From Phormidesmis sp963789215 (lineage in GTDB: Bacteria > Cyanobacteriota > Cyanobacteriia > Phormidesmidales > Phormidesmidaceae), in NCBI GenBank assembly GCA_963789215.1, contig CAWBJY010000011.1, forward strand, positions 992,001-1,056,000: a stretch of 64,000 bases of DNA. Direction: 5' to 3'. Shown piece after piece: positions 52,206 to 61,048 of this stretch. Position numbers and translations under genes: made by a program. The notes beneath the pieces are model-generated. The model was not told the DNA's origin and did not search any database. It was given only the letters and a program-made list of their open reading frames with translations. How positions within the stretch are numbered: position 1 is the first letter of the stretch; the number at the start of each line of letters is the position of its first letter.

Positions 52206-53405
52206 ATGGGCCGTGCAGATAAAGTTGTTTTGGCATACTCAGGTGGCGTGGATACGAGTGTATGCATCCCCTATCTCAAAGAAGAGTACGGTGTTAAAGA
52301 AGTCATTACCCTAGCTGCCGATTTAGGCCAGGGCGATGAACTCGATCCAATTCGTCAAAAAGCGTTAGATTCTGGTGCTTCCGAGTCTGTTGTTACAGAC
52401 GTTACCGAGCCGTTCGTTGTTGACTACGCCTTTCCGGCTATTCAAGCGAATGCGCTTTACGAGAATCGCTATCCTTTGTCTACTGCGCTAGCACGTCCGC
52501 TCATTGCCAAGCTGCTAGTGGATACGGCTGAAAAGTATGGGGCGGATGCTGTCGCTCATGGCTGTACGGGTAAAGGTAACGACCAGGTGCGCTTTGATGT
52601 CGCGATCGCTGCTCTCAACCCAGACCTTAAAGTGCTCGCGCCTGCTCGCGAATGGGGCATGAGCCGCGAAGAAGCGATGTCTTATGGCGAAAAGTTTGGC
52701 CTCACCTTTCCAGTGAAAAAGTCCTCGCCCTTTAGCATCGACCGTAATTTGCTGGGCCGCTCGATTGAGGCAGGCCCGCTTGAAGATCCATGGATAGAGC
52801 CGCCCGAAGAGATCTATGTGATGACAAAGGCGATCGCGGATACGCCCGATGAGCCTGAGTATGTCGAGATTGGATTCGAAAAAGGCATTCCAACTAGCCT
52901 GAATGGCAACAATCTTGCGCCCGTTGAACTCATTACGCAGCTTAACGAAAAGGTTGGCAATCATGGCATTGGCCGAATTGACATGATCGAAAACCGGCTG
53001 GTGGGCATCAAATCTCGCGAAATTTATGAAGCTCCGGCCCTACTGGTTCTAATTCACGCTCACCGAGACTTGGAAAGCCTGACGCTGACGGGCGATGTCA
53101 CTCAGTACAAGCGTAATATCGAGCAGTCCTACGGCCAGATGATTTACAACGGTCTCTGGTATAGCCCGCTAAAGTCGGCGCTAGATGCCTTTATTTCCCA
53201 AACTCAGGAACGGGTTTCTGGCACGGTCAGAGTCAAGCTGTTTAAGGGCAATGCCATTATTGCCGGACGTAAATCTGTCAATGCTCTCTATACAGACGAA
53301 CTCTCTACCTACGGTAGCGACGACAAGTTCGACCACAAGGCCGCCGAAGGATTTATTTACGTTTGGGGACTGCCAACGCGCGTTTGGTCTCAAAAAAATC
53401 GCTAG
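52206..53405 (+). CDS. argG: Argininosuccinate synthase
   Basis: ArgG joins citrulline and aspartate with ATP in arginine synthesis. The PP-loop VVLAYSGGVDTSV is at residue 8, and HGCTGKGNDQVRFD and the EARE-type loop APAREWGMSREEAM are typical. The 399-residue length is normal. In cyanobacteria arginine also feeds cyanophycin. A tandem duplication and a strong terminator follow the stop. The ATG at 52206 matches the conserved start. Confidence 0.97.
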   Translation: MGRADKVVLAYSGGVDTSVCIPYLKEEYGVKEVITLAADLGQGDELDPIRQKALDSGASESVVTDVTEPFVVDYAFPAIQANALYENRYPLSTALARPLIAKLLVDTAEKYGADAVAHGCTGKGNDQVRFDVAIAALNPDLKVLAPAREWGMSREEAMSYGEKFGLTFPVKKSSPFSIDRNLLGRSIEAGPLEDPWIEPPEEIYVMTKAIADTPDEPEYVEIGFEKGIPTSLNGNNLAPVELITQLNEKVGNHGIGRIDMIENRLVGIKSREIYEAPALLVLIHAHRDLESLTLTGDVTQYKRNIEQSYGQMIYNGLWYSPLKSALDAFISQTQERVSGTVRVKLFKGNAIIAGRKSVNALYTDELSTYGSDDKFDHKAAEGFIYVWGLPTRVWSQKNR

Positions 53406-53420
53406 GCTCTCTGTATAAAC

Positions 53421-53440
53421 AAAAGCTGTCAAAAGCTGCC
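53421..53440. repeat. 10-bp tandem duplication after argG
   Basis: AAAAGCTGTC (53421-53430) is followed by AAAAGCTGCC (53431-53440), 9 of 10 identical, 15 bases past the argG stop. Confidence 0.75.
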
Positions 53441-53441
53441 A

Positions 53442-53478
53442 AAAACCGACGATGAACCTGATATTCATGGTCGGTTTT
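53442..53478 (+). terminator. Terminator after argG
   Basis: AAAACCGAC (53442-53450) pairs with GTCGGTTTT (53470-53478), with inner pairing ATGAA/TTCAT. The T-rich arm serves as the tract. It lies 36 bases past the argG stop. Confidence 0.85.
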
Positions 53479-53966
53479 GCTTTGGTTACCCCTTCTTTCG
53501 GGTAAATATTGTTTGCGAAAGGTAAAACCTCAGCCCGCGTTTCTTTCTCCTAAGGAGCCGTAACGGTTTGAGAATGACTTAGCCGTGCCTCGTATTATAT
53601 CGAGGATCTTTGCATAGTTTTAATACCGTGCCGATCCCTGTATTACTTGTGTTTATTGACTTACGAAACTTTTAGGTAGCTTTTTCCCAAACAAAACATG
53701 CTCTAGACTGGCACACTCAGCTGTTGGCTAATATGCGTTTATCTGTAAACTGTTGGCCGTTTGTGCCTAACTCAACTGTTCAAACTATTGTGATATTGTT
53801 TAAGCGATAACAACCTGAGTGTTGTTCTAGGAACGCCCAGTTACGCTTCTAAGCTCCCTGATGCTCGTCGATAGTGGCAAGTGACAGTCGCCTATAGAAT
53901 CTGTAGTAAACAGCTTTTTAGAGCGACGCTCTAATCAAATCGCATTTTTTGGAGAGCCAGCGGGCT
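53479..53966 (+). promoter_or_regulatory. Long leader/promoter region of the RRM gene
   Basis: This 488-base stretch has no reading frame of note. It is AT-rich in the middle and ends in a leader with a perfect 8-1-8 inverted repeat TTAGAGCG-A-CGCTCTAA (53918-53934) that lies 16 bases before the GGAGAG ribosome-binding site. Long leaders are known for cold-induced RNA-binding protein genes of cyanobacteria, so regulation at this hairpin is plausible but not shown. Confidence 0.5.
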
Positions 53967-54245
53967 ATGTCAATTTACGTAGGCAACTTGTCTTACAGCG
54001 CTAAGGAAGAAGATCTCGAACAGGTTTTTTCCGAATACGGTAAGGTCAAGCGCATTACCCTACCCACCGATCGCGAAACCGGACGCCCTCGCGGCTTCGC
54101 GTTCGTAGAAATGGAAGAAGAGTCTAAAGAAGACGGTGCAATTGAAGCTTTGGACGGCGCTGAGTGGATGGGTCGCGAACTGCGAGTAAATAAAGCTAAG
54201 CCCCGCGAGCAGCGCAGCAAACCGGCTAACGGTGGCTGGAGCTAA
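53967..54245 (+). CDS. RRM-type RNA-binding protein
   Basis: A 92-residue protein with a single RNA-recognition motif: RNP2 IYVGNL at residue 3 and RNP1 RGFAFVEM near 45. It matches cyanobacterial Rbp proteins, many of which are cold-induced and bind RNA; the short tail (REQRSKPANGGWS) lacks a long glycine-rich region. ATG 53967 is chosen from GGAGAG upstream and the conserved MSIYVGNL. It is followed by rpsU, a conserved arrangement. Confidence 0.93.
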   Translation: MSIYVGNLSYSAKEEDLEQVFSEYGKVKRITLPTDRETGRPRGFAFVEMEEESKEDGAIEALDGAEWMGRELRVNKAKPREQRSKPANGGWS

Positions 54246-54328
54246 CTTCCTCATTGCCACCTAGGCAAGCCTTAAGGTAAGCTAGGTCTTCGAGCTAAAT
54301 CTAGATATTTTAAGGAGGTGAAACATAC

Positions 54329-54517
54329 ATGGCTCAAGTTGTCCTTGGACAAGACGAAAATCTCGAAGCCGCCCTCAGACGTTTTAAGCGTAAAGTTGTG
54401 CGAGCAGGCATTTTTCAAGACATTAAGAAAAACCGCTACTTTGAGACGCCTCCTGAGAAGCACAAGCGTAAAGCACTCGCCAGACAGCGCCAGCGCAAGC
54501 GCCGCTCTAGACGATAG
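54329..54517 (+). CDS. rpsU: 30S ribosomal protein S21
   Basis: A 62-residue very basic protein of the small ribosomal subunit, with LEAALRRFKRKVVRAGIF and the lysine/arginine-rich tail typical of bS21. An exceptionally strong ribosome-binding site AAGGAGGTG lies at 54312-54320. It lies 83 bases after the RRM gene and is followed by a strong terminator, suggesting a common transcript. The start is well fixed. Confidence 0.97.
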   Translation: MAQVVLGQDENLEAALRRFKRKVVRAGIFQDIKKNRYFETPPEKHKRKALARQRQRKRRSRR

Positions 54518-54610
54518 ATAAGTCTGACTGTTCTAGCTTAGACGTTAGCGATGCCTCTAGGCGTCATTGACATAGCGATAGCTAAAACTGCACAGATAAT
54601 ACAAAACAAA

Positions 54611-54644
54611 GGGGACTGCGATCATGCGATCGCAGCCCCTTTTT
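54611..54644 (+). terminator. Terminator after rpsU
   Basis: GGGG-A-CTGCGATC pairs with GATCGCAG-CCCC around loop ATGC (54611-54639), with one bulged A, followed by TTTTT. The A/T-rich flanks could also help the convergent prs transcript. Confidence 0.88.
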
Positions 54645-54653
54645 AATTAACCC

Positions 54654-55649
54654 CTACCCTCTGAACATGCTGCTGACCGAACTCTCTTCATGGATCCGCC
54701 AGATGGTCTCTCCGAGCATATTGGCTACAGACAGCATCGTCAGCTGATCAAACTGCCTATCAGGTGCAATTGGAATTGAATTGGTCACAATCACTTCTTC
54801 AAATAGCCCGCTAGAAAGTCGCTCTACCGCAGGCGGTGAGAATACCGCATGAGTCGCACAAGCATAGACGTGGCGTGCTCCATTTTCTCTGAGGACTCTA
54901 GCGCCTTCGCAGATCGTTCCGGCTGTGTCGATCATGTCATCGACTAGCACAGCGGTCATCCCTTCTACGTCTCCAATCAGGTTCATTACCTCTGCGACGT
55001 TGTGAGCCTGCCGTCGCTTGTCGATAATGGCAAGCGGCGCGTCGTTCAGCATTTTGGCAAAAGCCCGAGCGCGAGCCACACCGCCCACGTCAGGCGAAAC
55101 GACTACTAGGTCTTCAATGTTTTTGTTGGCTAGATACTCTACTAGTACAGGCGATCCATACGCATGATCGCAGGGAATATCAAAATAGCCCTGGATCTGC
55201 GCTGAGTGCAGGTCTAGGGCTAGTACACGGTCGGCTCCCGCTTGAGTAATTAAGTTAGCAACTAGCTTAGCCGTAATTGATTCTCGTCCGGCTGTTTTTC
55301 GGTCGGCTCTCGCGTAGCCGTAGTAAGGCATTACTGCCGTAATTTGCCTGGCTGATGCCCGATGGCAAGCATCGATCATAATCAGCAGTTCCATCAGGTT
55401 ATCGTTTACCGGATGGCAGGTTGGCTGAACAAGGTAAACATCGCAGCCGCGAATAGACTCTTGAATTTGAACGTAAAGTTCGCCATCGGCAAAGTGCTTT
55501 CGCACCATGGGTCCCAAATCTGTGCCTAAGTAGCGAGCGACTTCTCGGGACAAGGCTCGATTAGATGAACCCGAAAAAACCTTGAGTCGGTTATTCGTTT
55601 CGATGCGTGAGAGCGCCGTTTTCAGCGGCAGCGTTGCAGAGCGGATCAC
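54654..55649 (-). CDS. prs: Ribose-phosphate pyrophosphokinase
   Basis: Makes PRPP from ribose 5-phosphate and ATP for nucleotide, His and Trp synthesis. The 331-residue protein has FADGELYVQI, the catalytic loop region DKRRQAHN, the PRPP-binding VLVDDMIDTAGT and the class I regulatory features. The start GTG 55649 is chosen, as no ATG precedes the conserved core LKVFSGSSNRALS. The upstream region holds a 13-bp hairpin (55714-55751). Convergent with rpsU. Confidence 0.95.
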   Translation of the reverse strand: MIRSATLPLKTALSRIETNNRLKVFSGSSNRALSREVARYLGTDLGPMVRKHFADGELYVQIQESIRGCDVYLVQPTCHPVNDNLMELLIMIDACHRASARQITAVMPYYGYARADRKTAGRESITAKLVANLITQAGADRVLALDLHSAQIQGYFDIPCDHAYGSPVLVEYLANKNIEDLVVVSPDVGGVARARAFAKMLNDAPLAIIDKRRQAHNVAEVMNLIGDVEGMTAVLVDDMIDTAGTICEGARVLRENGARHVYACATHAVFSPPAVERLSSGLFEEVIVTNSIPIAPDRQFDQLTMLSVANMLGETIWRIHEESSVSSMFRG

Positions 55650-56397
55650 AGTGGTCCCTCAAAACTTAGGGTGGGATGGGTCAACAGAACCTTAACACTT
55701 GTTAACGTCTTTCTTCATCGGGGATCAAACGTGGGTACGATCCCCGATGAAAGTTCTCAATCGAGCTTCTCAGTTTTGAGCAACTGGTTAGTTAAAAAGG
55801 CTTCGAAGAAGCAAGTTTTAAGCTGCAGCTACCGTGGAGTAAACCGTTGAGCTAGGTGGCAGAACCTGATCTAGAGTGAGCTAAGACGGTGGGCAACCGG
55901 GTTAAGGTACAGCGCAAATAACAGAGGCTATCAGTAATCTCTATCTAGTTGCTGTGCGAAATAGAGAATTTGTAATAGAGGTTTTTATGATCGAGCTTTT
56001 ATGATCGAGAAGTGTGATGAAAACGCAGGCGGACGTGGAGGTAAAAGCTTCGAGCGGATGATTTTGAACGGAGTTGTCACCTTGTAAAAACGGCATATTC
56101 GCAAACTTTACCGGCTTAATCCGATCTTAAGCTGACGGTATCTAAGATTACTAAGTCATCTTTTTATATCTACTAATGTGATTAGTATTTTACAAAAATA
56201 CTCTCAAAGCGCAAAGGTCAGCAGTTCAGTAGCCGTTGCTACTAGATTCATTTTTTGCTTTTCTCTTCGACCAAAAAAAATATCGCCTTAAATTTTAGCA
56301 ATAGTCAGCTTAATGTCGATGGCCGGCGTTAGAAGAAACTCTTAAAGTCGGATGCGCTAGCGCGGTTGTAAGATTTGCCTCTACATGAGTATCTGCA
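55650..56397. other. 748-base spacer upstream of prs
   Basis: No protein gene is evident on either strand. It contains the perfect 13-bp hairpin at 55714-55751, a small hairpin GCTTC-GAA-GAAGC near 55799, and stretches that could fold, such as the palindrome AGCTGCAGCT near 55823. It could hold the prs leader and perhaps a small RNA. No known RNA family was recognised. Confidence 0.45.
55714..55751. repeat. Perfect 13-bp inverted repeat upstream of prs
   Basis: TTCATCGGGGATC (55714-55726) and GATCCCCGATGAA (55739-55751) are separated by 12 bases. The centre is 83 bases from the prs start codon, so it likely lies in the prs leader or promoter. There is no adjacent T-run on either strand, so it is not a normal terminator. 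Confidence 0.9.
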
Positions 56398-56715
56398 CTA
56401 TTTGTCGTCTATTAGCCATTCAGATGCTCTTGAACCTAAATTGAGCGGCATGCTCACGGCTTTTCCTAGGCGCGGACGTTCGTTGGTTTGGGCCATAAAA
56501 GATTGAACCTGCTCAACAGCACCCCATGCATTCAGGTGAGCTGCAACTTCCTCTAAGTGGGCCATATATTCGGTCTCGCTCATGGGAAAAGACGCTTGCT
56601 CTAGATATCGCCACATCACCTGAAAGAAAATTTTTCGGGGCAGCTTTCTCAGTTGAATATCGTAGGAATATCCCCATTTCTCAACGATTAGCCCGTGCAG
56701 ATCTTGTCCAGTCAT
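56398..56715 (-). CDS. DUF3067-like cyanobacterial protein
   Basis: A 105-residue soluble protein with MTGQDLHGLIVEKWGYSYDI and IFFQVMWRYLEQASFPMSE, a pattern recalled from the cyanobacterial and plastid-related DUF3067 family. No catalytic motif is visible and function is unknown. The ATG at 56715 is the conserved start. It is divergent from petC across a 424-base spacer. Confidence 0.7.
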   Translation of the reverse strand: MTGQDLHGLIVEKWGYSYDIQLRKLPRKIFFQVMWRYLEQASFPMSETEYMAHLEEVAAHLNAWGAVEQVQSFMAQTNERPRLGKAVSMPLNLGSRASEWLIDDK

Positions 56716-57139
56716 AAGTCTTGTTTAATTTGCCCTATTATATGAGTGCATTTACATATGTTTACATTAACGAATGGCTAATTCGAAACTCTTTTAGTGG
56801 GGCTCGGCTGATGGGTTTGGCGCGATCGCAATATTCCTACGATCTTGCACGCGGCTCCTGAAAACCTCTACAGGCTTAGCCGAGAGACATTTTCCTTGAG
56901 CTGGCTAATGGGCGATCGCACTATCCTTATTTAGGGCTCAGCTTCTAGAAATATCAAACACACAGTAACTAAAAGCGTTGCAAAAGGCGGCGGTGGTTCT
57001 GAACGATGTAATAATATTCTAAGAAACTACGAACTTCTGTGACGAAAAGATTCATGCATAGGTGTGGCGCTTTGAGTAGCAGAAATGTCTTGAAGTTTTA
57101 AATAATAGATATCAATAGTAGCGTTTAGACAGCTGACCT
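56716..57139. other. Divergent promoter region of DUF3067 gene and petC
   Basis: This 424-base spacer contains no reading frame of note. An AT-rich stretch near 56735-56770 (ATTATATGAGTG, CATATGTTTACAT) is a likely promoter for the minus gene, and the AT-rich stretch at 57090-57120 lies before petC. No known operator is recognised. Two HIP1-like GCGATCGC sites are present. Confidence 0.5.
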
Positions 57140-57679
57140 ATGACCCAAGCTTCTGGAAACCCCGATGTCCCCGATTTAGGCCGTCGCCAATTTATGAACC
57201 TGCTAACCTTTGGCACCATCACTGGGACTGTCTTAGGCGCTTCATACCCGATTATTAAGTACTTTATTCCACCGAGTAGCGGCGGCGGCGGCGGCGGCGT
57301 TACCGCAAAAGATGCGTTAGGCGACAACGTTGTGGCGACTGCATTTTTAGCTGAGCATCAGCCGGGCGACCGTGAGCTGGTTCAGGGCCTAAAGGGCGAT
57401 CCTACTTACCTGGTCGTTAAGGAAGAAGGCGGTCTAGAAAGCTATGGCATTAGCTCTATCTGTACGCACTTAGGCTGTGTGGTTCCTTGGAACGTCAATG
57501 CGGGCAAGTTCATGTGTCCTTGTCATGGCTCTCAGTACGATGCTACGGGTAAAGTGGTTCGCGGGCCGGCTCCTTTGTCTTTGGCCCTAGCACATGCCGA
57601 TGTCACCGAAGATGACAATGTAGTGCTCACCAACTGGACAGAAACAGACTTCCGCACGGGCGACAAGCCTTGGTGGTAG
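57140..57679 (+). CDS. petC: Cytochrome b6f Rieske iron-sulfur protein
   Basis: The 179-residue protein carries the [2Fe-2S] cluster of cytochrome b6f and passes electrons from plastoquinol to cytochrome f. The cluster ligands are CTHLGC (C108, H110, C113) and CPCHG (C126, C128, H129). The N-terminus has a twin-arginine type GRRQF (14-18) and one membrane segment, followed by a flexible hinge of six glycines (48-53). All key residues are intact. It is 81 bases before petA in the same direction. Confidence 0.97.
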   Translation: MTQASGNPDVPDLGRRQFMNLLTFGTITGTVLGASYPIIKYFIPPSSGGGGGGVTAKDALGDNVVATAFLAEHQPGDRELVQGLKGDPTYLVVKEEGGLESYGISSICTHLGCVVPWNVNAGKFMCPCHGSQYDATGKVVRGPAPLSLALAHADVTEDDNVVLTNWTETDFRTGDKPWW

Positions 57680-57760
57680 TTTTCTGGGAGTCAACTTTAG
57701 GTTGTGACTCCTTCTTTTAAATCAATTTGTGTCAACTGAACTGTTAACTTGCTAGCGCGC

Positions 57761-58739
57761 ATGAAAACTCTAAAACCTATTAAATCTAAGCTTCAAGGCT
57801 GGATCAAAAGCGCGGGCGTTGTCCTAGCTGCTTTTTTACTTCTTCTTTCTAGCAGTTGGGCAATGCCTCAGTCTGCTGCGGCCTATCCTTTCTGGGCGCA
57901 AGAGAACTACGAGACGCCTCGTGAAGCTACGGGCAAAATCGTTTGTGCCAACTGCCACCTGGGCGAAAAGAAAACTATTCTCGAAGTGCCTCAGTCTGTT
58001 TTGCCAGATACTGTCTTCAAAGCCGTTGTAGAAATTCCATACGACCTGGATTCTCAGCAAGTGCTAGGCGACGGTAGTAAAGGTGGTCTTAACGTTGGTG
58101 CAGTCATCATGCTGCCCGATGGCTTCACGATCGCCCCTGCGGATCGCATTCCTGAAGATATAGCAGAAGAAGTCGGCGGTACTTATTTTCAGGAGTACAG
58201 CGAAGAGCACCCTAACTGGGCAATCGTAGGTCCGCTCCCTGGTGAGCAGTATCAGGAAATTGTCGTTCCTGTGCTTTCTCCCGACCCTAAGACCAATAAG
58301 AACGTTCACTTTGGCAAAAACTTAGTTTTTGTGGGTGGTAATCGGGGTCGCGGTCAGGTCTACCCAGCGGGCAACGCTTCGAACAACGCCGTTTATAATG
58401 CAACGGCAACGGGTACGGTTGCAGCTATTGATAAGAACGATGCAGGCGGCTACACCGTAACTATCAACAAAGAAGACGGTTCAACCGTTACCGATGAGAT
58501 TCCAGTTGGCCCAGAGCTGCTGGTGAATGCGGGCGATGCAGTTGAAGCGGGTAAGCCTTTGACGGCTAACCCCAACGTAGGCGGCTTCGGTCAGACGGAG
58601 AAGGAGCTAGTGCTTCAAAGTCCTACTCGCATTAAAGGTCTTGATGGCTTTCTTGGCTGCGATTAGCCTTTCTCAGATTTTGCTGGTTCTTAAGAAGAAG
58701 CAGGTTGAGCGAGTTCAAGCGGCTGAGATGAGCTTCTAA
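57761..58739 (+). pseudogene. petA: Cytochrome f with one-base frameshift before the membrane anchor
   Basis: Signal peptide 1-41 is followed by Y42, the amino-terminal heme ligand, and the heme site CANCH (C62, C65, H66). The soluble part is complete to TRIKGL. There the zero frame gives DGFLGCD and stops at 58666. One base more than needed at 58640-58643 separates it from the frame that continues MAFLAAISLSQILLVLKK and ends QAAEMSF at 58739, the conserved anchor and stromal tail. A terminator lies 44 bases beyond the second stop. This is either a sequence error or a real mutation releasing soluble cytochrome f. Confidence 0.92.
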
Positions 58740-58783
58740 TGATTTAGTGGCAAAGCTAAAGTCGAATTGAATAATAAATTAAG

Positions 58784-58816
58784 GGGGCAAGTGCTGAAAA
58801 AGCATTTGTCCCTTTT
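58784..58816 (+). terminator. Terminator of the petCA operon
   Basis: GGGGCAAGTGCT (58784-58795) pairs with AGCATTTGTCCC (58801-58812) with two G-U pairs and a 5-nt loop, followed by TTTT. Confidence 0.88.
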
Positions 58817-59238
58817 GTCTTTAAGAAACAGCAGTTGCCTTTAAAGCAGCAATCGAATGGCGGCCACAGTTATTTCAAGCTGATCGATCCAAAGCTTAAG
58901 TCTAGAAAGCAGCGAGCCTTGATATTGATGATGGGTAGCCGAACTCATTCGCCGCTTGAAGCTGCTGACCGCTGCGGTCAAGGTAGGCAATTTCTCTGGC
59001 CATAGCGAGCAGACTACTGAAGGATAGTCCTAGCTTTAAGTCTTATTCAGATGAGGCGATCGCAGATGCGTACGTCAATGCAAAAGATATTGCCACTGGC
59101 GAAACTGCCCTCAGCCACCTTCCCAGCGCACTCTCCTTATTCCCGGCAAGAAGCGACCAGCGAGCAGATTTTATCCAGGTGAGCCTGACAAACTGCTCAA
59201 AGAATGGTAATCCGATCCTTTGAGCAGTCCAGAACGCT
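58817..59238. other. Spacer between petA and the GH57 gene
   Basis: About 420 bases without an annotated gene. A plus-strand frame is open from 58987 to 59223 (78 codons) without an ATG and reads protein-like in the middle (SDEAIADAYVNAKDIATGE). It may be a decayed gene. Nothing else is evident. Confidence 0.4.
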
Positions 59239-60828
59239 TTACAGCGAGCGGTAAGTTCGATAGTTGATATTTGGAAAGATATTGTCAATCTCTTCTACCT
59301 TTTCCAGCCAGCCAGCGTCTATCTTCTCATCGCGAATCTCTTCCCACAGCTTGTTAAAGCGCATTAAATGCCCGCGAGTTCGACGTACTGCATAGGGCAC
59401 CATCGTCCCAGTTCTCATAATAAATGCCCAGTCTGAAGACTGTGCCAGCAGCAGCTCTCTTGCCGCCTGATTGAGCGCTCGCCACTGCAATTCATCCGCA
59501 GGTTCTCGGCGAGCCAGCTCGATCATCCGTTCAGCCGCTTTGTGTAGATGCGGATAGATCCAGGTGTTCGTTTCGTTGAGCCAATACTCGTGAAATCCCT
59601 TGTAGCCCCAGCTCGATTGTGATGGTCTAGCAACTTGCTGCGTTGGGTTGTCGCGCAGATAGTCGGCCAGGTGAGTCATTTTGTAAGTGTTCTGGTCGTG
59701 CCAGCTCTTACGGAAAAAGTAATCTAAGAACCAGGGGCCTTCATACCACCAGTGGCCATACAGCTCCGCATCGTAAGGCGAAACGACAATTGGCTCGCGC
59801 TGCATCATGCCATGCAGTCGCTCAGTCTGCTGAATGCGGTTCTGCATAAAGTTTTCGGCATGTTCTGCGGCTTTTTCTTTCGCCCAGTACGGGTCGTACC
59901 AAGACTTTTCAGAAAGGCCCAATCCCTTACCCGTAATTTTGTGATACTTAATGCCAACGTTCTTGCGCTGCCCGTTTGGCATAACGTAGGGCTTGATGTA
60001 CTCGTAGTCGGCGTCCCAACCCAAATCTCTGTAGAACTCTCGGTACTCAGACGCACCCGGATAGCCAACCTCAGAAGACCATACCTGTTGAGAAGATTCC
60101 TGGTCGCGACCAAAAGCAGCAACGCCAGACTCTGTATAGATAGGCGCATATGCTCCGTAGCGTGGACGCGGACGCGCGTACAAGATGCCGTGGCCATCTG
60201 TTAAGAAGTAGCGCAAACCAGCGTCGGCCAGCATTCGCTCTAGCCCTTCGTAGTAGGCGCATTCGGGTAGCCAAATGCCAGATGGGCGACGACCGAAGTT
60301 GTCTTCGTGACTCTGGCAGGCTACTTCTATCTGCGACCACACGGCTTCTGGGTACATCTTCATCAGCGGCAGATAGCCATGCGTGGCTCCGCAGGTGATG
60401 ATGTCTAAGTTGCCACTGTCTAAATACTGCTTAAACCCTCGGGTAAGGTCGCCACCAAAGTGCTCCCAAACCTGACGAACGTGCTTGCACTCTTTGGCGT
60501 AATACTCGGCTAGATACCGGATGTGATCATTTTGAGCATTGCGCTCTACTTCCATCTCTAGCAGCTTTTCCATCTGAGTGAGGTGCGCGTCGAATCGCTC
60601 CTGCAGCAGTGGATCGCGTAGCATAGATACCAGCGGCGGCGTCATGCTCATGGTTAGCTTAAAGTCGATGCCATCGCGCTTTAGCCCCTTGAACATGGTC
60701 AAGAGCGGCACGTAGGTTTCGATAATGCCTTCAAACAGCCATTCTTCTTCTAGTACGAAGTCGCTCTCGGGATGTCGGACAAAGGGTAGATGAGCGTGAA
60801 GAACGAGTGCAACATAACCGATCGACAT
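59239..60828 (-). CDS. GH57 family 1,4-alpha-glucan branching enzyme
   Basis: A 529-residue glycoside hydrolase family 57 enzyme. It begins IGYVALVLHAHLPFVRHPE, which includes the first conserved region, then has GIWLPECAYYEGLE with the nucleophile glutamate and VSPYDAELYGHWWYEG with the acid/base aspartate. The length and the later LARREPADELQWRALNQAARELLLAQSSDW portion fit the AmyC-like branching enzymes. It forms alpha-1,6 branches in glycogen, in parallel with GlgB. The start is ATG 60828. Confidence 0.92.
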   Translation of the reverse strand: MSIGYVALVLHAHLPFVRHPESDFVLEEEWLFEGIIETYVPLLTMFKGLKRDGIDFKLTMSMTPPLVSMLRDPLLQERFDAHLTQMEKLLEMEVERNAQNDHIRYLAEYYAKECKHVRQVWEHFGGDLTRGFKQYLDSGNLDIITCGATHGYLPLMKMYPEAVWSQIEVACQSHEDNFGRRPSGIWLPECAYYEGLERMLADAGLRYFLTDGHGILYARPRPRYGAYAPIYTESGVAAFGRDQESSQQVWSSEVGYPGASEYREFYRDLGWDADYEYIKPYVMPNGQRKNVGIKYHKITGKGLGLSEKSWYDPYWAKEKAAEHAENFMQNRIQQTERLHGMMQREPIVVSPYDAELYGHWWYEGPWFLDYFFRKSWHDQNTYKMTHLADYLRDNPTQQVARPSQSSWGYKGFHEYWLNETNTWIYPHLHKAAERMIELARREPADELQWRALNQAARELLLAQSSDWAFIMRTGTMVPYAVRRTRGHLMRFNKLWEEIRDEKIDAGWLEKVEEIDNIFPNINYRTYRSL

Positions 60829-61048
60829 GAGAGACGCCTACCTACAACAAAACGCTATGCGCAGGGTTCCAATGGCTGTAGGTGTCTTTTATCTACCCGC
60901 TGATCAGCGCCCTGCGCTTAAGTGATTGTACGGCAAAAGCCTACTCGACGCTGAGGGGATCCTTAAAACGATCTGCAAGTTTCTGTCTAAATAGAGTTAG
61001 ACGCACTATAATCGCTTGCCTGCAAGTCTTCGGAGGGCTGCTTCAGTG

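Noticed and set aside
58987..59223. Plus-strand 78-codon open frame with a protein-like stretch
   Set aside because: No start codon or ribosome-binding site; kept only as a possible gene remnant in the spacer entry.
59043..59288. Minus-strand 81-codon frame beside the GH57 gene
   Set aside because: It overlaps the end of the branching enzyme gene, has no ribosome-binding site and reads as random sequence.
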